Source: Begonia masoniana (lineage: Eukaryota > Streptophyta > Magnoliopsida > Cucurbitales > Begoniaceae). Taken from it: a DNA stretch of 64,000 nt. The DNA lies in NCBI GenBank assembly GCA_022432975.1, contig CM039502.1, positions 7,609,407 to 7,673,406 of the forward strand. The letters run 5' to 3'. The position numbers and the translations under genes were made by a program. The notes below the pieces were generated by a model. That model saw only the letters and a program-made list of their open reading frames with translations, was not told the DNA's origin and ran no database searches. Each line of letters opens with the position of its first letter. The first letter of the stretch is position 1. Below are positions 47,343 to 62,935 of this stretch, piece after piece.

Positions 47343-49031
47343 TGTTAGTGATTTTCTACACCCTAACGCAAGTGTACGTGTCGCTAACAAAGTAATAAAG
47401 TAAGTAAAAGTCGATCCCACGAGGATATTTTTAATCAAATTAATATTACTATAAATTTCTATAAAATAAAGATGGAAATATTGAAATTAATTAAATAAGG
47501 AATGATAAACTAAAATTACTCAAAATTAAATAAAACTAAAAAATGAAATGATTTAAAAAGATAATTATGGGAAAAGCCTTAGTTAGGGATGATTTCCTCT
47601 TTACATGCAATTACTATTGATACTACAGCAATGCTACAGCATTAGTCACAGAACAGCAAGAATTCATAATATTCATAGGGTTCCGTTGAATTACCTAGAT
47701 AAATTCGTTTCAGAATTTTTTTTTCGACTTTAAAAAGATAAAAACTTAATCCGAATTTTCATATAAACCTATTCTTAACGCCAAATAAATTAATGTTAGC
47801 TACTTTGAAATAATTTTAATTTATTTAATTACTCATGCATTTTAAATTCCTATTTACCTATCGATACAACATATGATTTTAAATCTGTCTATCGACACAA
47901 TTTAATTTAAGCAATAAAAACCATGAACAATTGTTCAGTGAAAAATATTAAGTATTCATAGACCAAAGTAAAAACATGTAAAAAGTACTATCTCTCTTAA
48001 CCAAGATAAAAAAATTTATCCTAGAAACATAATAATAAAACTAAAAATAATAATATTCATACAAGAGAAAGATAAAAAGTAGCAGAGAAGAAGATGTTGT
48101 TCAATCTCCAGCCGCAACCCCTCTGTAGCAGTCTTCCCCCCTTTTTTTTCAATTGCCTTCCCTTTTATTTCTCGTTTTGTGTCTAAAGTCTCATCTTTTC
48201 TCTCTCCAGTCTTTTCCTTTATTTTCTCCTTCTAATCCTCTGATTCCCTTGATCAACGGCTTATCATTATGATAAAATCTTCTTGACTTGCTCTTTTTTT
48301 GTCGTCCACTCTTCTAAGCCATCTGTTGCTTTGTCTATGTTGCTCTGTTATCCGATTGTTTTTTATGCTACTCTGTCATCCATTTTCTATTATCTCTTCT
48401 TCTAATTGTCGACTGCCATCCGATTCTATGTCATCCAATTATATGTACCGTTCTCTGTCATCCGATTCTATGTGTGAAAGCTTTGTCTACCGTTCTCTTC
48501 TTCTATTTGTTAGTTGTCCGCTGCTATTTATCGACTGCTGCTTTGTCTACCATTTTCATTTGTCAACTGATTGGCCTTTGTCATTCGATTGTTATTTGTC
48601 ATCCGATTGGCATTTGTCATCCGATTTTATCTACCGTTTATGTCATCTGATTGGCCTCCTCTCTCTCTCTCTCTTCATAATCTTCTCAAAATATTCCAGC
48701 CACGGTTCCTTGATTTGATTCTTTTATTTTTGGTAACCATCATCTCTTTGATTTGCTTTCTCTTTTTTCATAATTCTTCAGCATCTGAATTGATCTTCCC
48801 GCTATTAAGCTTGTGTTCAAATAAGAAAATATAAAATTCGAATTAATGAGGAAAATCTGTTTTTAATAGATAATATGCATGAAATATATTAAATTTAATC
48901 AAGGCATTGATACTGCAGCATTACGTAGCAATTGTAGTAAATTCCTACCAATTTCTTCTTGCATTAACTTAATTCATATAAGTTCTTTCAATTAAAAATG
49001 ATATAAAATAACTCTAATTTAAGAGTTATCA
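47343..49031 (-). repeat. Gypsy 5' LTR (~1.69 kb)
   Basis: On the minus strand it runs from TGATAACTCTTAAATTAG to ATCACTAACA, before the primer binding site. Imperfect CATCCGATT-type repeats occur near 48360-48660. There is no partner LTR in the window for dating. Confidence 0.75.
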
Positions 49032-49132
49032 ATTACTGACGACTATCAAAAGCGACGTAAGCGTAGTGAGGTGCTAATAGATAAATATCTGGTTAGGGCT
49101 GCTAATATTAGCACCGAGAAACTTGCAAGGGT

Positions 49133-50599
49133 TAGGGGTGGGCACGGTCCAGTCCTGTCCGGTTCCCGCTTGGAACCGGACCGGACCGGACATTTCGGGA
49201 TTTTAGGTTCCCGAACCGGAACCGGTATTTTTATTTTTATTTTTATTTTTATTTTTATTTTTATTTTTATTTTTATTTTTATTTTTATTTTTATTTTTAT
49301 TTTTATTTTTATTTTTATTTTTATTTTTATTTTTATTTTTATTTTTATTTTTATTTTTATTTTTATTTTTATTTTTATTTTTATTTTTATTTTTATTTTT
49401 ATTTTTATTTTTATTTTTATTTTTATTTTTATTTTTATTTTTATTTTTATTTTTATTTTTATTTTTATTTTTATTTTTATTTTTATTTTTATTTTTATTT
49501 TTATTTTTATTTTTATTTTTATTTTTATTTTTATTTTTATTTTTATTTTTATTTTTATTTTTATTTTTATTTTTATTTTTATTTTTATTTTTATTTTTAT
49601 TTTTATTTTTATTTTTATTTTTATTTTTATTTTTATTTTTATTTTTATTTTTATTTTTATTTTTATTTTTATTTTTATTTTTATTTTTATTTTTATTTTT
49701 ATTTTTATTTTTATTTTTATTTTTATTTTTATTTTTTGTTAAAAATGCAATTGACAGTACCTTTCTTTCTCTTTAATAGGAATTCATTTCTCCCTACAAA
49801 AACAACATAAATATTGTACATTCTAAGAGAAATCACCAACAGAATTTCGTTAACTATACCTAAAAACTAAATCAAAGAAAAAAAATTGAATCAAAGGAAA
49901 AAAACAGAGGAATCCTGGAAGTAACTATACCTAAAAACTAAATCAAAGAAAAAAAACAGATGGAACTTCCTCGGCAGCTAAACAGAATGAAGAAAAACTA
50001 AACAATCAAAGGAGCTCAGAGACCTAACCTGATTCAAGAAAACAGAGTCTGAACTTAATCTGAAATCTTTCGAGAGATTCAAGAGAGAGACGGGAGGCGG
50101 GAACTGCGAACTGGAAGGGCTGATTGCTGAAGCCGAGACAGAGAGCACTGAGCACAGTCACCACTCCAAGTCTCCAACTCCGATTTTAGGGCTCCTGAAC
50201 TTGAAGACTTGAAGTAGAGACTGGAGTCGGGAAGGTCAGACAGATTCGACTTTCGAGACCGGAGATGGGAGTCAGGAACTTCCGATTTGGAAGGATGAGG
50301 TTCGCGCCTCGCGGGAGTCGAAGTCGCCGGTCAGCGGTTGCCAGTCGCCTCGCCTATCCAGTCGGGAAAAATGAAAAGTGCTGAAATGAAAAAAATTTTA
50401 GTATAAGTTGTATTGTACTCGGTAGTACCGCGGTTCCCGGTCCTGTGAGCAACAGAACCGGGACCGTGGACCGCGGTTCCGGTCCTATGTATGTGGAAAC
50501 CGGGAATCGGTCCAAATGCTCAAATACCCGCCCAAGAACCGGACCAAACCGACGGTCCAGTCCGGTCCACCGGTTCCGGTCCGGTTCTGCCCACCCCTA
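49133..50599. mobile_element. hAT-like non-autonomous element (1467 bp)
   Basis: A perfect 8-bp target duplication GCAAGGGT lies at 49125-49132 and 50600-50607. The termini TAGGGGTGGGCACGG and CTGCCCACCCCTA are inverted and of the hAT type. Sub-terminal GGTTCCGGTCC-type blocks occur at both ends. It contains the (ATTTTT)n block. The ~650 bp downstream of the block (49740-50400) has no recognised gene. Confidence 0.92.
49227..49737 (+). repeat. (ATTTTT)n microsatellite, ~511 bp
   Basis: About 85 near-perfect copies of a 6-bp unit in the left part of the hAT-like element. Unlike the A run and AAT block, I see no duplicated flank. The open Phe-Ile frame is an artefact. Confidence 0.97.
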
Positions 50600-50895
50600 G
50601 CAAGGGTCGCGGTGCGCCATGAGTTATATCAATACGTGAAGCGCAATGCCGCCACTCTTGATGATAGGGTATATACTGAGGTTTTTTTTTTTAATGCTCA
50701 TATGCATAAAAAAAACTCAGTATATACCCTATCATCAAGAGCGGCGGCATTGCGCTTCACGTACTGATATAACTCATGGCGCACCGTTGCAAGTTTCTCA
50801 GTGCTAATATTAGTAGCCCTAACAAGTTATTTATCTATTAGCACCTCACTACGCTTACGCCACTCTTGATAGTCGTCGGTAATCGAGAAAAAAGT
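50600..50895. other. Captured coding-like fragment, foldback core of MULE-2
   Basis: The + arm RVAVRHELYQYVKRNA continues the frame from 49035-49132 (before the hAT insertion), and the same sequence returns on the minus strand at about 50715-50890. The loop is T-rich with TGCTCATATGCAT. The homologous core in MULE-1 is at 5050-5445. Both frames stay open through most of the fragment in both copies. The parent protein is not recognised. Confidence 0.65.
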
Positions 50896-51635
50896 ATTAG
50901 AAATATTTAAATAAATAAACATAAATTAAAATATTCATACGTTCAGAATTTTGATAGAAACTTTTAAAATAAAAATACAATGAATAAAAAATACGTCAAA
51001 AAAAATTTAATCTCGGTTTAACACCTTGTATATGAATTTTTTTCAAAATGTCTAGAGTAAATTATAAAAAAAAATCTTCGTACCTGGGAGGTGAACACAG
51101 AGAAATATCATCGAAATAGGAAACGAGGGAGAGAATTGAGAGAATTAAAGTGTGATTTTTCAAAGCCGACCTTGTGGTTTTAAATAGGGGAGTCGAGTAC
51201 GGCCGATTCGAATGGACCAGCCGTACTCGACCTGCTAGAGGACGGAACTCGTGACTTTTGTCACGGGTTTGTTCCCCTCCGAGTACGACCGGTCCAGTCG
51301 GATCGATCGTACTCGCCCCTAAATGACAAAATCCGTGAAAAAGTCACAGGTTTGGACCAGCCGTCTTCCTAACAAGGAGTACGGCCTGTGCACTGGACAG
51401 GCCGTACTCCAACCCAATTTTTGCAAAAAAATTGCAAAGGGAGGCCAGTACGGCCAGTCCAGCTGGACCGGCTATACTCGATCTTTGAAGACGGCCTCCC
51501 CACCCCCCTGCGAGGTTGAAATTACGTATTTTCAATATTTTAAAATTTTTCTCGATGAACAGTGTATTTTGAGGGTTTTTTTAAAACCAAACCCATACTT
51601 TAAGGTTTTTTTTTTTAAAAAAACCCTTAAATAAA

Positions 51636-52025
51636 TGATTAAAAGAAATATAAAATTATATCTATTTGTTGTTTTTTTCATTTTATGGAAAGTCTAAAAT
51701 TTCATTGGGAATGAAATTTTGGATTAGTATTTTAATATTCAATAATCAGTTTATATTCAATATGTCATACATGTTGACGCTACCATGAACTCAAATTAAA
51801 TGATTAGGTATTAGTTGTTGCGAATTTAAGTTCCTTATGCACGACGGATTTTATTGATGTTCACAATATTGATAACGTGTATAATCTATGTTCATGATAA
51901 ATAATTTTTCATAATACATAGGTTACACGCGTTATCAATATTGTGAACATCATTAAAATCTATCGTGCGTCAGGAATTTAAATTCGCAACAATTGATACC
52001 TCATCATTTAATTTGAGTTGATGGT
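51636..52025. repeat. Residual palindrome of BTB flanking sequence (unit 3)
   Basis: A 3' flank segment of copy B resumes at 51636. The + strand arm (about 51775-51895: ATGCTACCATGAACTCAAATTAAATG, GATGTTCACAATATTGATAACG) is followed directly by its inverted copy (about 51888-52025). These are the outer ends of the 13.84-16.46 kb palindrome. The BTB exons that formed its middle are missing. Confidence 0.8.
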
Positions 52026-52992
52026 AGCATCAACATGTATGGCCTCGAAGAACAAGCGAGAGGGCCGCTTCAGTGTTGTTTGGGTTGAAATGTATTCAAT
52101 TTCATAGATGAGCCATATGGATTTGGATTCTCCTCTTGAGAAAAAAAAAACAGAAGAAGCAATCTCTTATAGATTTGTATTCCATCAATATCTGCATTAA
52201 TTATCAATTAAATTATCGAATTATAAAGGTTTGACGCCCACACTCACAAAGAGAAAACGAAGAAATATCGTAGTTATTTTTAACAACTTACATTTAGAGG
52301 GACAATCTTAAGGTTCAAAAATTCCACATCAATGACAAGTCGGCCCCGAAAACTAACATTGACAACTCAAACAAAGTCTTCTCTAGTTCAAAGAAGTCTC
52401 TCGTAAACTAACATGGAATATGCAAAGCAAAAGAATTCGTAAGTTAAAATAGCTTTTCAAATATCCTCCCCAACACATAGACTTTTGTTAAAAGTCGTCA
52501 TCTCTATTAGTAGGCGAAAGCGAAATGGAAAATCAGCGAGGAAGATCCCTCCGGTAAAATCATAGAAGATGCAAAAAAAAGAAAACATCAACACAAAACA
52601 AGTCAATACTCTACTATGCGAAAATTATAAAGACAACATAAAAAGACATCTGCTCTTGAATCACACAATGTTTAGAAATCACAAAACATTTAGTTGATTA
52701 TTCAAAAGCTAACATTATCAATCAGATATACACAAAAAAAATCGTATGCATGGTATCCTAAAAAGTAAAATACTTACTCTCAAATACCAAGAACTTCTCT
52801 TTCATCGAGCTTATTATTAATTTTCAAGATTCCGAACTTGTGGATAGAGCACAAGATCATTATCGTCAACAACTAGTCTCAAAAATCTTAGAATCATAAA
52901 TAAATCCTATATTATCTTTCCAACAATTTAATTTTTGATAAATTATATTTACTTAATCTCGGACTAGAAATGTTTCCGAAGGTGAATAAAAG

Positions 52993-55946
<2,954 letters not shown>

Positions 55947-56599
55947 AAAAGTATTCTTTGCTTACAAGTTCCGCACATCAAATTTGAACATCTCAGCAAG
56001 TAATTTTTTTTAACTTGATTTAATGCACCGTACAAATCAAGAAACCAACAGAAATTAGACAATAAGAATACAATTTAGAAACTCGTCTACCGGAAAGAAA
56101 ATCAAAACTAACAGATACAAAGAAGGGCAAAAGACAAAGTATAAAAAAAAAAAACAGACCGTGAGGAGCATAGGGTTTACAGTAAGGCCCATGGTCAGAG
56201 ACTCGAAGAATGAAATGAGCAAACAGAGGCTGCTCTCTGTAGACCTTTGAAGGCTCTAGAAATAAGCGAATGTTGAGGTAACGGTTCCTCTCCACGGACA
56301 AGTGCCTAAGCATGAAAATAACATCAACAACGAGGAGAAACGTAGGAGAGGGAGAGGAAGAGCATACCAGTTCCATAATCCGACATTGAAGGGTTCGGAT
56401 TTCTTGCAACAGGAGAGACCGAAGCTATCGATCCTCCATTGAGCTAACCTGAAGATTTTGAATACCTTAGAATCCGCCATAGGTACTAAGAGCGAAGAAG
56501 TCAGACAAGTTAATTATGAAATTTAATCACTTGCTTAATTATTTATTAACAATTTTTAATTAACTTCTTTAATTTTTCTTTAATGATGATTGAAGCCAA

Positions 56600-57800
56600 C
56601 TTAAAATGATTACGTAAGTTGCCATAGACTCAAATTAAATGATGAGGTATCAGTTGTTGCGAATTTAAGTTCTCTACGCATGATAGATTTTACTGACATT
56701 TACAACATTGGTAACGTGTGTAACCTATGTATCATGAAAAATTATTTATCATGAACATAAATATACTGTTGGATTCCTACTAACATATATTCTTGACACA
56801 TAGAAATATTTTTTCTAAATCTTCTAAATGTAATGAGAGAAATTTTGGACCAACTTGTCATTGATGTTGAAATTTTGGACCTTAAGATTATCCCTAAGAA
56901 GGTAAGTTCTTAAAAATGCCGACGATATTTCTCCTTGTTTCTCTCTGTGTGAGCGTCAAACCTTTATTAGTCGATAATTTAATTGATAGTTAATGCAGAT
57001 ATTGATGGAATACAAATTACAAATCTATAAGAGACCCGTTCTTTTGTTTTTTCTCATGGAGGCAAATCCAAATCCATATGGCCCACTTATGGATTTGAAT
57101 ACATTGCAACGGCCTCTCACATGTTCTCGGAGGCCATACATGCTCATGCTACCATCAATACGGCAGATGGCAGTTTAAGCGCCCACAAGAAAATTTTGTC
57201 CGCAAGTTTTCTAGTTTTTAACAGTACGTTCCATCACGATCTCAAGAAAAAAAAGTCCTCCACTATCCAAATCACATGTCCTTAGAAATATGTACTATTT
57301 GTACGTTACCATCAAACAAATCTTTTTTGAAAGTACAGGTGATATCATTTGAAATTAAATTTGGATTAGTGTTTTAATATTCAGCATTCAATGATCAGTT
57401 TATGTCCAACGGTCTAATTTTGGATTTGTTTTTTCAATATCTACGGCTTTTGTTTCTTATATGAGTAAATAAAATTTTCAATGTTTTTCGTCAACATGAT
57501 TTCTCTGCTCAGAGTAGAAAACAAGTATTTCATCGTCGATCTAGAAGATGTGTGCAAGGAAAGCCTAATGGAGGTCATCAATTTAGGCAATGTTCTCCCG
57601 CAATTACAAGAATCATGGTTGTGCCATCTCAACAAACTGACAAAAAATAGTACGATGTATTTGTTTGATTTTGTAAAAGTTTATGACATCAAAGGATGAA
57701 ATAAACAGCTTGTCAAGTATGCAGACATGGAGTTGGTGGAGAAAATATTTCAAGAGTTGCTCTCTGTGTAGAGACCTTTTTAATTTCTTGAGAAAACTTT
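56600..57800 (+). pseudogene. BTB/POZ 3'-half pseudogene (unit 3)
   Basis: Flank, exon 3 remnant near 56838-56895 (GACCAACTTGTCATTGATG), exon 4 about 57060-57300 with several indels (SLSAHKKILSAS region out of frame, then SSTIQIT) and exon 5 about 57500-57770 (LRVENKYFIVDLEDVCKESLMEVINLG in part) that shifts after VYDIKG. The terminal stop region reads CTCTGTGTAG. It shares lesions with 3157-4420 and 18660-19990. Confidence 0.8.
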
Positions 57801-58060
57801 GATTAAATTTTCTTAACTGATGCCGATTACCTGAAGAATATTAAACTTGGTTTAATTTTTTTAGTGGGTTTTTGAATTTTTGTTTCTCTTTAGATGCTTA
57901 GTTCTTCTTTGTTGCTCAAATTAAAGAATGATGTCCAGCTTCTAACATTGTATTTAAATTTTAAAGAAACAAATACATATTTATTCCCATGATTGATTAA
58001 ATTAAAATATAATTAAGTGAGCAAACTTTGTAATTAAACATAATACATATTTAAATTAAG

Positions 58061-58901
58061 GATAATTATCGAGTTGAACCCTGTACTATATATTTTTTTT
58101 TCAATTCACCCTATGTACTAAAAAAACCGGCAAATCGAACCATGTACTTTGATTCTATTATCAGTTTTGATCTTCTATCAACAATTTCATTAAACCCTCA
58201 TTTAAAAAATTACCAAACGATTTTGGATTCAGTTGAAATTTTTACCACATGTTCACTACTTAATGAGAAGATAATCTGAAAATTTTCGTGATTGTTTAAG
58301 ACATGTACGATTTATTGTAATTTTATTTTAGTATTTTATAAAAATATTATAATAAATAATACAAATTTTAGAAAATCACGAACAATTTTCAATTATCTAC
58401 CCATGATAGGTTGAACATGTGGAAAAATGTTCAAATAAATCAAATATTGTTTGGTAGTTTTTTAAAAATTAATTTTAAAAGTAAAGAAGAAACTGAGATT
58501 AATTTAAAAAAGTACTAACGATATTTGATTTATTTGAAAACTTTTTCACATGTTCAAGTTATCATGGGTAGATAATAGAAAAACTGTCGTAATTTTCTAA
58601 AATTTGTATGATTTATTATAATATTTTTATAAAATACTAAAATAAAATTACAATAAATCGTACATATGTTAAAAAATAACGAAAATTTCTAGATTATCTT
58701 CTAATTAAGTAGTGAACAAGTGGTAAAAATTTCAACTGAATTTAAGAACGTTTGGTAATTTTTTTAAATGAGAGTTTAATGAAATTGTTAATAAAAGGTT
58801 AAAATTGATAACAGAATTAAAATACAGGATTTGATTTGCTGATTTTTTTAGTACATTGGGTGATTGAAAAAAAAGTATATAATTCATAGTTCAAATCGAT
58901 A
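58061..58901. mobile_element. Non-autonomous Mutator-like element, second copy
   Basis: Related to 20923-21770: the GGATAATTATCGAGTTGAAC start, TGTACTA motif, internal inverted arms and an ...AAATCGATAAT end. The direct repeat ACATATTTAAATTAA flanks it, longer than 9 bp, and the right terminus seems to lack the last few bases. It sits before the zinc-ribbon fragment, while the first copy lies after the zinc-ribbon gene, so the insertions are independent. Confidence 0.75.
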
Positions 58902-59224
58902 ATACATATTTAAATTAAAAAAGTTGAATTTCTTTTTTAGAGAGAGCTTCTCATTTCATTTACAGATAGAGAGAACAAGACGTGACGTGACATTATTAAC
59001 AAATTTGGACAGAGTGAAGGAGAGTTCCACGTGAAGACAAAAAATATTATTCTCTTCGGTCCCACTTTGGACATGTGAATAATAATTTAAAAACTTTAAA
59101 TAAAATAAATTAAAATATTAAAACAAAATCGAAACATTTGACACTGTTATATTTATATATAGATACTTTTAAATAATAAGATAAGATGTAATTAGATTTT
59201 ATTTATTATTTTGATTATTTGAGC
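58902..59224. other. Spacer upstream of the zinc-ribbon fragment, no gene seen
   Basis: GAGAGAG-containing and AT-rich spacer, colinear with 19991-20215. No gene is seen. Confidence 0.5.
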
Positions 59225-59400
59225 AGAACTCAGAAGACGCTAGAATCGCGATCGAGCCACTTCCAAACAGAAGGCGTGGGGAAAAATGTTCTTTTTCTTC
59301 GTCGGAGGATTCAACTTCGTCAGGTTCTCAAATCAAATGCCGGACGCTGCATCAATTGCAGTTCATTTGTCGGGGCTGGATATTTGTTATGTTGAAATGA
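59225..59400 (+). pseudogene. Zinc-ribbon gene 5' fragment (unit 3)
   Basis: The 5' UTR and the first ~30 codons match 20220-20385 (ATGTTCTTTTTCTTCGTCGG, then TCAAATGCCGGACGCTGCATC). A 10-12 nt loss after GGAGGATT shifts the frame and homology ends after the first cysteine pair. The two other CxxC sites are absent. Non-functional. Confidence 0.8.
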
Positions 59401-60860
59401 AGATTTTTTATTCGGTTATTTTTTAAAAAAAATTGTCAAAATTAAACCGAACAGAATATATGATATTTAAAAATATATATATGTACATTTAAAGTTTTTA
59501 TATTAAAAAATAAAAATAATCAAATTAAACTAGTCAAAATCGTTCCAAACCAAGTTTACATATGGTAAAATTGAATTAAAACAGTGTCAAAATCGAGAAA
59601 AAAATTAAGAGCCAAAACCGAATAAAAAAATTAGTTTGGTTGGGGTTTGTTTTCCAAGTTGGATAGGTTCAGTTCGGGTTTCAATTAGGGTGGAACTGAA
59701 ACCAACGGACTGGTTCCACACCTACAGGCTACATTTGTGTTTAGCTTTATTTAGAGAAAAGTTTAATTTAGACCCAAACATATGGGGTCAGTGACCATTT
59801 GTTACCTAACGTTTTTTTTGTACCCAATCAAATCCTATCGTATAAAATGTTTGCAATTCAAACCCTACCGTTAAAAAGGCCGTTAAAATTGGCACGTGCG
59901 CCGCACGTGCGATGGTTAATCCCCAAAATACCCTCATGTTAAAATTGTAAAAGTTTAAAAATTGGCCGAAGCCCTGAGTTTTTGTCGTCGCCTATTTCCA
60001 CTTTCTTCAACCTTTTCTTCGCTTCCATAAATCCCATAACATACCTGAGGCCACCCGTTGAATTGTTTCCAAATCGGTGGAGCGCCATTCTCGTCGACTC
60101 CACATCATATTCGCACAGCCCTAAACTGTTTTCGATCCCGTCGACGACTGCCTTTTCGATCGGTGGAATGCAGAGGTGATCCACCCTGGATTTGAGATTC
60201 AAACGAACTTTTTTCCCTTCGAAATCGGGTTTGAGAACTCGATATAGTCGATGAGACATTATAACAAATCGAAGTAATTCTCGAGTCGGTAAAATTCTGG
60301 GTATTATCAGTTGAAGATTCATGGTGAGAGCTTGGTAGCCACCTTTTTGATGTTGTTGGTGAGGCGGAAGCTGCGGTGGCCGTGCTCATCTTCGTCCTGG
60401 ATCGTGCAGCCATAGGTGTCGTCACTCAAACCGAGATGTTGAACAGAATCTTGAAAAATAATGACCAGCAGGATGAAAGTGAAGTTCTATCAGCCATACG
60501 TTGGGCTATGTTTGTTCAAGTGAGCTTGTTTTTATGGTCCAAGGTCCCCTGGCCGTTCTTACAATATTCGTAGGAAGATGTTGCATTATTGTAACAGCGA
60601 AGGAGGAAGCGTACGTAATGATTTTAAGTTGTAATTTGGTGTTTTCTCATGCTTCAATCATTAAAGAAAAAAAAAGTAGTATTACATATTCATAATTTAT
60701 TACGTTAAATTCAGAGTAGGAGCTCAAGCAAATAAATTTATCTTTCAGGAAAAAAGTGGGAAAAGAAAACTTTTAAGAAAAGGCTTCGGCGCTTTGCTTC
60801 GTAGCAAAGGTTCAAAACCTAAGTCTTCGTTTTCGCTGCCTGTCTTCGCTCTAAGCTGAT
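59401..60860. other. Spacer with inserted segment, then upstream region of copy C
   Basis: 59401-59753 matches the unit 2 spacer. About 59754-60500 has no counterpart in unit 2: it starts AGAGAAAAGTTTAATTTAGACCC, has a GTGCGCCGCACGTGC palindrome near 59890 and short open frames on both strands (near 59939-60425) with no recognised domain. A BTB intron 2 scrap (AGAATCTTGAAAAATAATGA) lies near 60448. 60660-60860 is the conserved BTB promoter/5' UTR. Confidence 0.5.
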
Positions 60861-62935
60861 ATGGTGGATTCTAAGGTGTTCCTAATCTCCAGGTTAGCTC
60901 AGTGGAGGATCGACAACTTCTCCACTTACAAGAAATCCGAGCCCTTCAATGTCGGATTATGGAACTGGTATACTCTCCCTCCCTCTCTCCCTCTCCCTCT
61001 CCTCCGTTTGTCCTCCTTGTTGATGTTATTTTCGTGCTTAGGCACTTGTCCGCGGAGATGACCCGTAACCTCAACATTCGCTTATTTCCAAAGCCGTCAA
61101 AGGTCTCCAGAGAGCAGCCTCCGTTAGCTCGTTTCATTATTCGAGTCTTTACCTATGGATCTAACTGTAAACCCCATATTTCTCCCGGTATGCTTTTACA
61201 TGCTCAGTCTTTTGCCATTATTTGTATCCGTTAGTCTCGATTTTTTGTCCAGTAGATGAGCTCCTAGATTTTTTTGTTCTTGAACAATTTGTGTTGGTTT
61301 TCTTGATTTGTACTGTGCCTAAAATCGAGTTAAAGAAAATTACTTGCTGAGATGTTCAAATTGATGTGCGAAAACTTGTAAGCGAATAATAATTTTATTC
61401 ACCTTCGGGAACATTTTTAGTCCGAGGTTAAGAAAATATAATTTATCGAAAATGAAATTGTGGGGAAGATGATATGGGTCGATGATTTGTTTATGATTCT
61501 CAGATTTTTGTGACTGGTTGTAGATGATAACGATCTTATGCTCTATACAAAAGTACAGAATCTTGAAAAATAATGATCAGCGGGATGAAAGTGAAGTTCT
61601 TGGCATTTCTGAGTAATTGTTTTACTTTTTAGGATACCATACATGAGGTTTTTTCTGCTTATATCCGATTGAAGATGTTAGCTTTTGAATAATCAATTGA
61701 ATGTTTTATCATTTGTGAGCATTATGTGTGATTCAAAAGCAATAGATGCCTCTTTTATATTGTTTTTTATAATTTTCGTATGGTAGAGTATTGACTTGTT
61801 TTGCGTTGATGTTTCCTCTTTTCTATATCTTCTATGATTTTATGGGAGGGATCTTCCTGGCTGATTTTCCATTACTTTCGCCTTCTATTAGAAATGATGA
61901 CTTTTAACAAAGTCTGTGTTGGGGAGGATACTGGAAAAGATATTTTAACTGATGAATTCTTTTGTTTTGTGTATTCCATGTCAGTTCAAGAGAGACTTAT
62001 TCGAACCGGTGAAGAATTTTTTTATCCTGCCGATGTCAATTTTCAGCGTCGACTTGTTATTGATGTGGAATTTTTGGACCTTAAGATTGCCCCTCTAAAT
62101 GTAAGTTGTTAAAAACGACGACGATATTTCTCCTTGTTCTCTTTTTGTGAGTGTGGGCGTAGAACTCTTTATTAGTTGATAATTTAATTGATAATTATTG
62201 CTGTTTTTTTGTTTTTGTTCAGGGAGGGGAATCCAAATCCATATGGCCCAGTAATGGAATTGAATATATTTCAAGCCAAACATCACTTAAGCGGCTCTCT
62301 CGCATGTTCTCTGAGACCATACATGCTGATGCTACCATCAATATGGCCGATGGCAGTTTAAGCGCCCACAAGACAATTTTATCAGCAAGTTCTCAAGTTT
62401 TTCAGAGCATGTTCCATCACGATCTCAAAGAAAAAGAGTCCTCTACTATCCAAATCGAAGACGTGTCCTTAAAAATAGGCACTGTCCTATTAAGCTATTT
62501 GTACGGTACCATCAAACAAGAAAATTTTTGGAATCACAGGTGATGTCATTTAAAACTAGATTTGGATTAGTGTTTTAATATTCTGCATTCAATATCTGTG
62601 GCTTTTGTTTCTTATACGAGTAAATAAAATTTTCAATGTTTTTCGTCATCAGAACTTCTCTGCTCGGAGTAGCAAACAAATATGTCATCGTCGACCTAAA
62701 AGATGCGTGCGAGGAAAGCTTGATGGAGGACATCAATTTAGGCAATGTTCTCGAGCGATTACAAGAAGCATGGTTGTACCAGCTGGACAAACTGAGAAAA
62801 AGTTGTATGATATATTTGTTTGATTTCAATAAAGTTTACGACATCAAAGACGAAATAAGCAGCTTCTGCATGTATGCAGACAGGGAGCTGGTGGTGGAAA
62901 TATTTCAAGAGTTGCTCTCTGTCAGGAGACCTTAA
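60861..62935 (+). CDS. BTB/POZ domain protein, At1g21780-like, copy C (five exons)
   Basis: Exons are 60861-60967, 61042-61187, 61985-62100, 62223-62539 and 62653-62935. All introns are GT/AG with matching phases, giving 322 codons. The MATH-like N-terminal region (SRLAQWRIDNF, LARFIIRVF, LVIDVEFLDLKIAPLN) precedes the BTB fold (FSETIHADATINMADGSLSA, SMFHHDLKEKESS, LLSYLYGTIKQ) and a C-terminal helical tail (VLERLQEAWLYQLDKL) ending ELLSVRRP. Family members interact with CUL3 and are thought to present substrates to a CUL3-RBX1 ubiquitin ligase. That is inferred here. It differs from copy A at scattered residues (for example MTRNLNIRLF for MNRFFYIRLF) with no lesion, and lacks copy A's exon duplication. 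It is the cleanest copy in the window. Confidence 0.93.

Noticed and set aside
48299..48834. Ser/Leu-rich frames in the Gypsy LTR
   Set aside because: They follow imperfect CATCCGATT repeats within a non-coding LTR.
49071..49742. 223-aa Phe-Ile frame
   Set aside because: Translation of (ATTTTT)n with a short piece of captured sequence at its start.
59939..60425. Possible small gene on the minus strand
   Set aside because: Two short frames in different phases with no recognised motif, inside a segment absent from the paralogous unit. More likely a mobile-element remnant.
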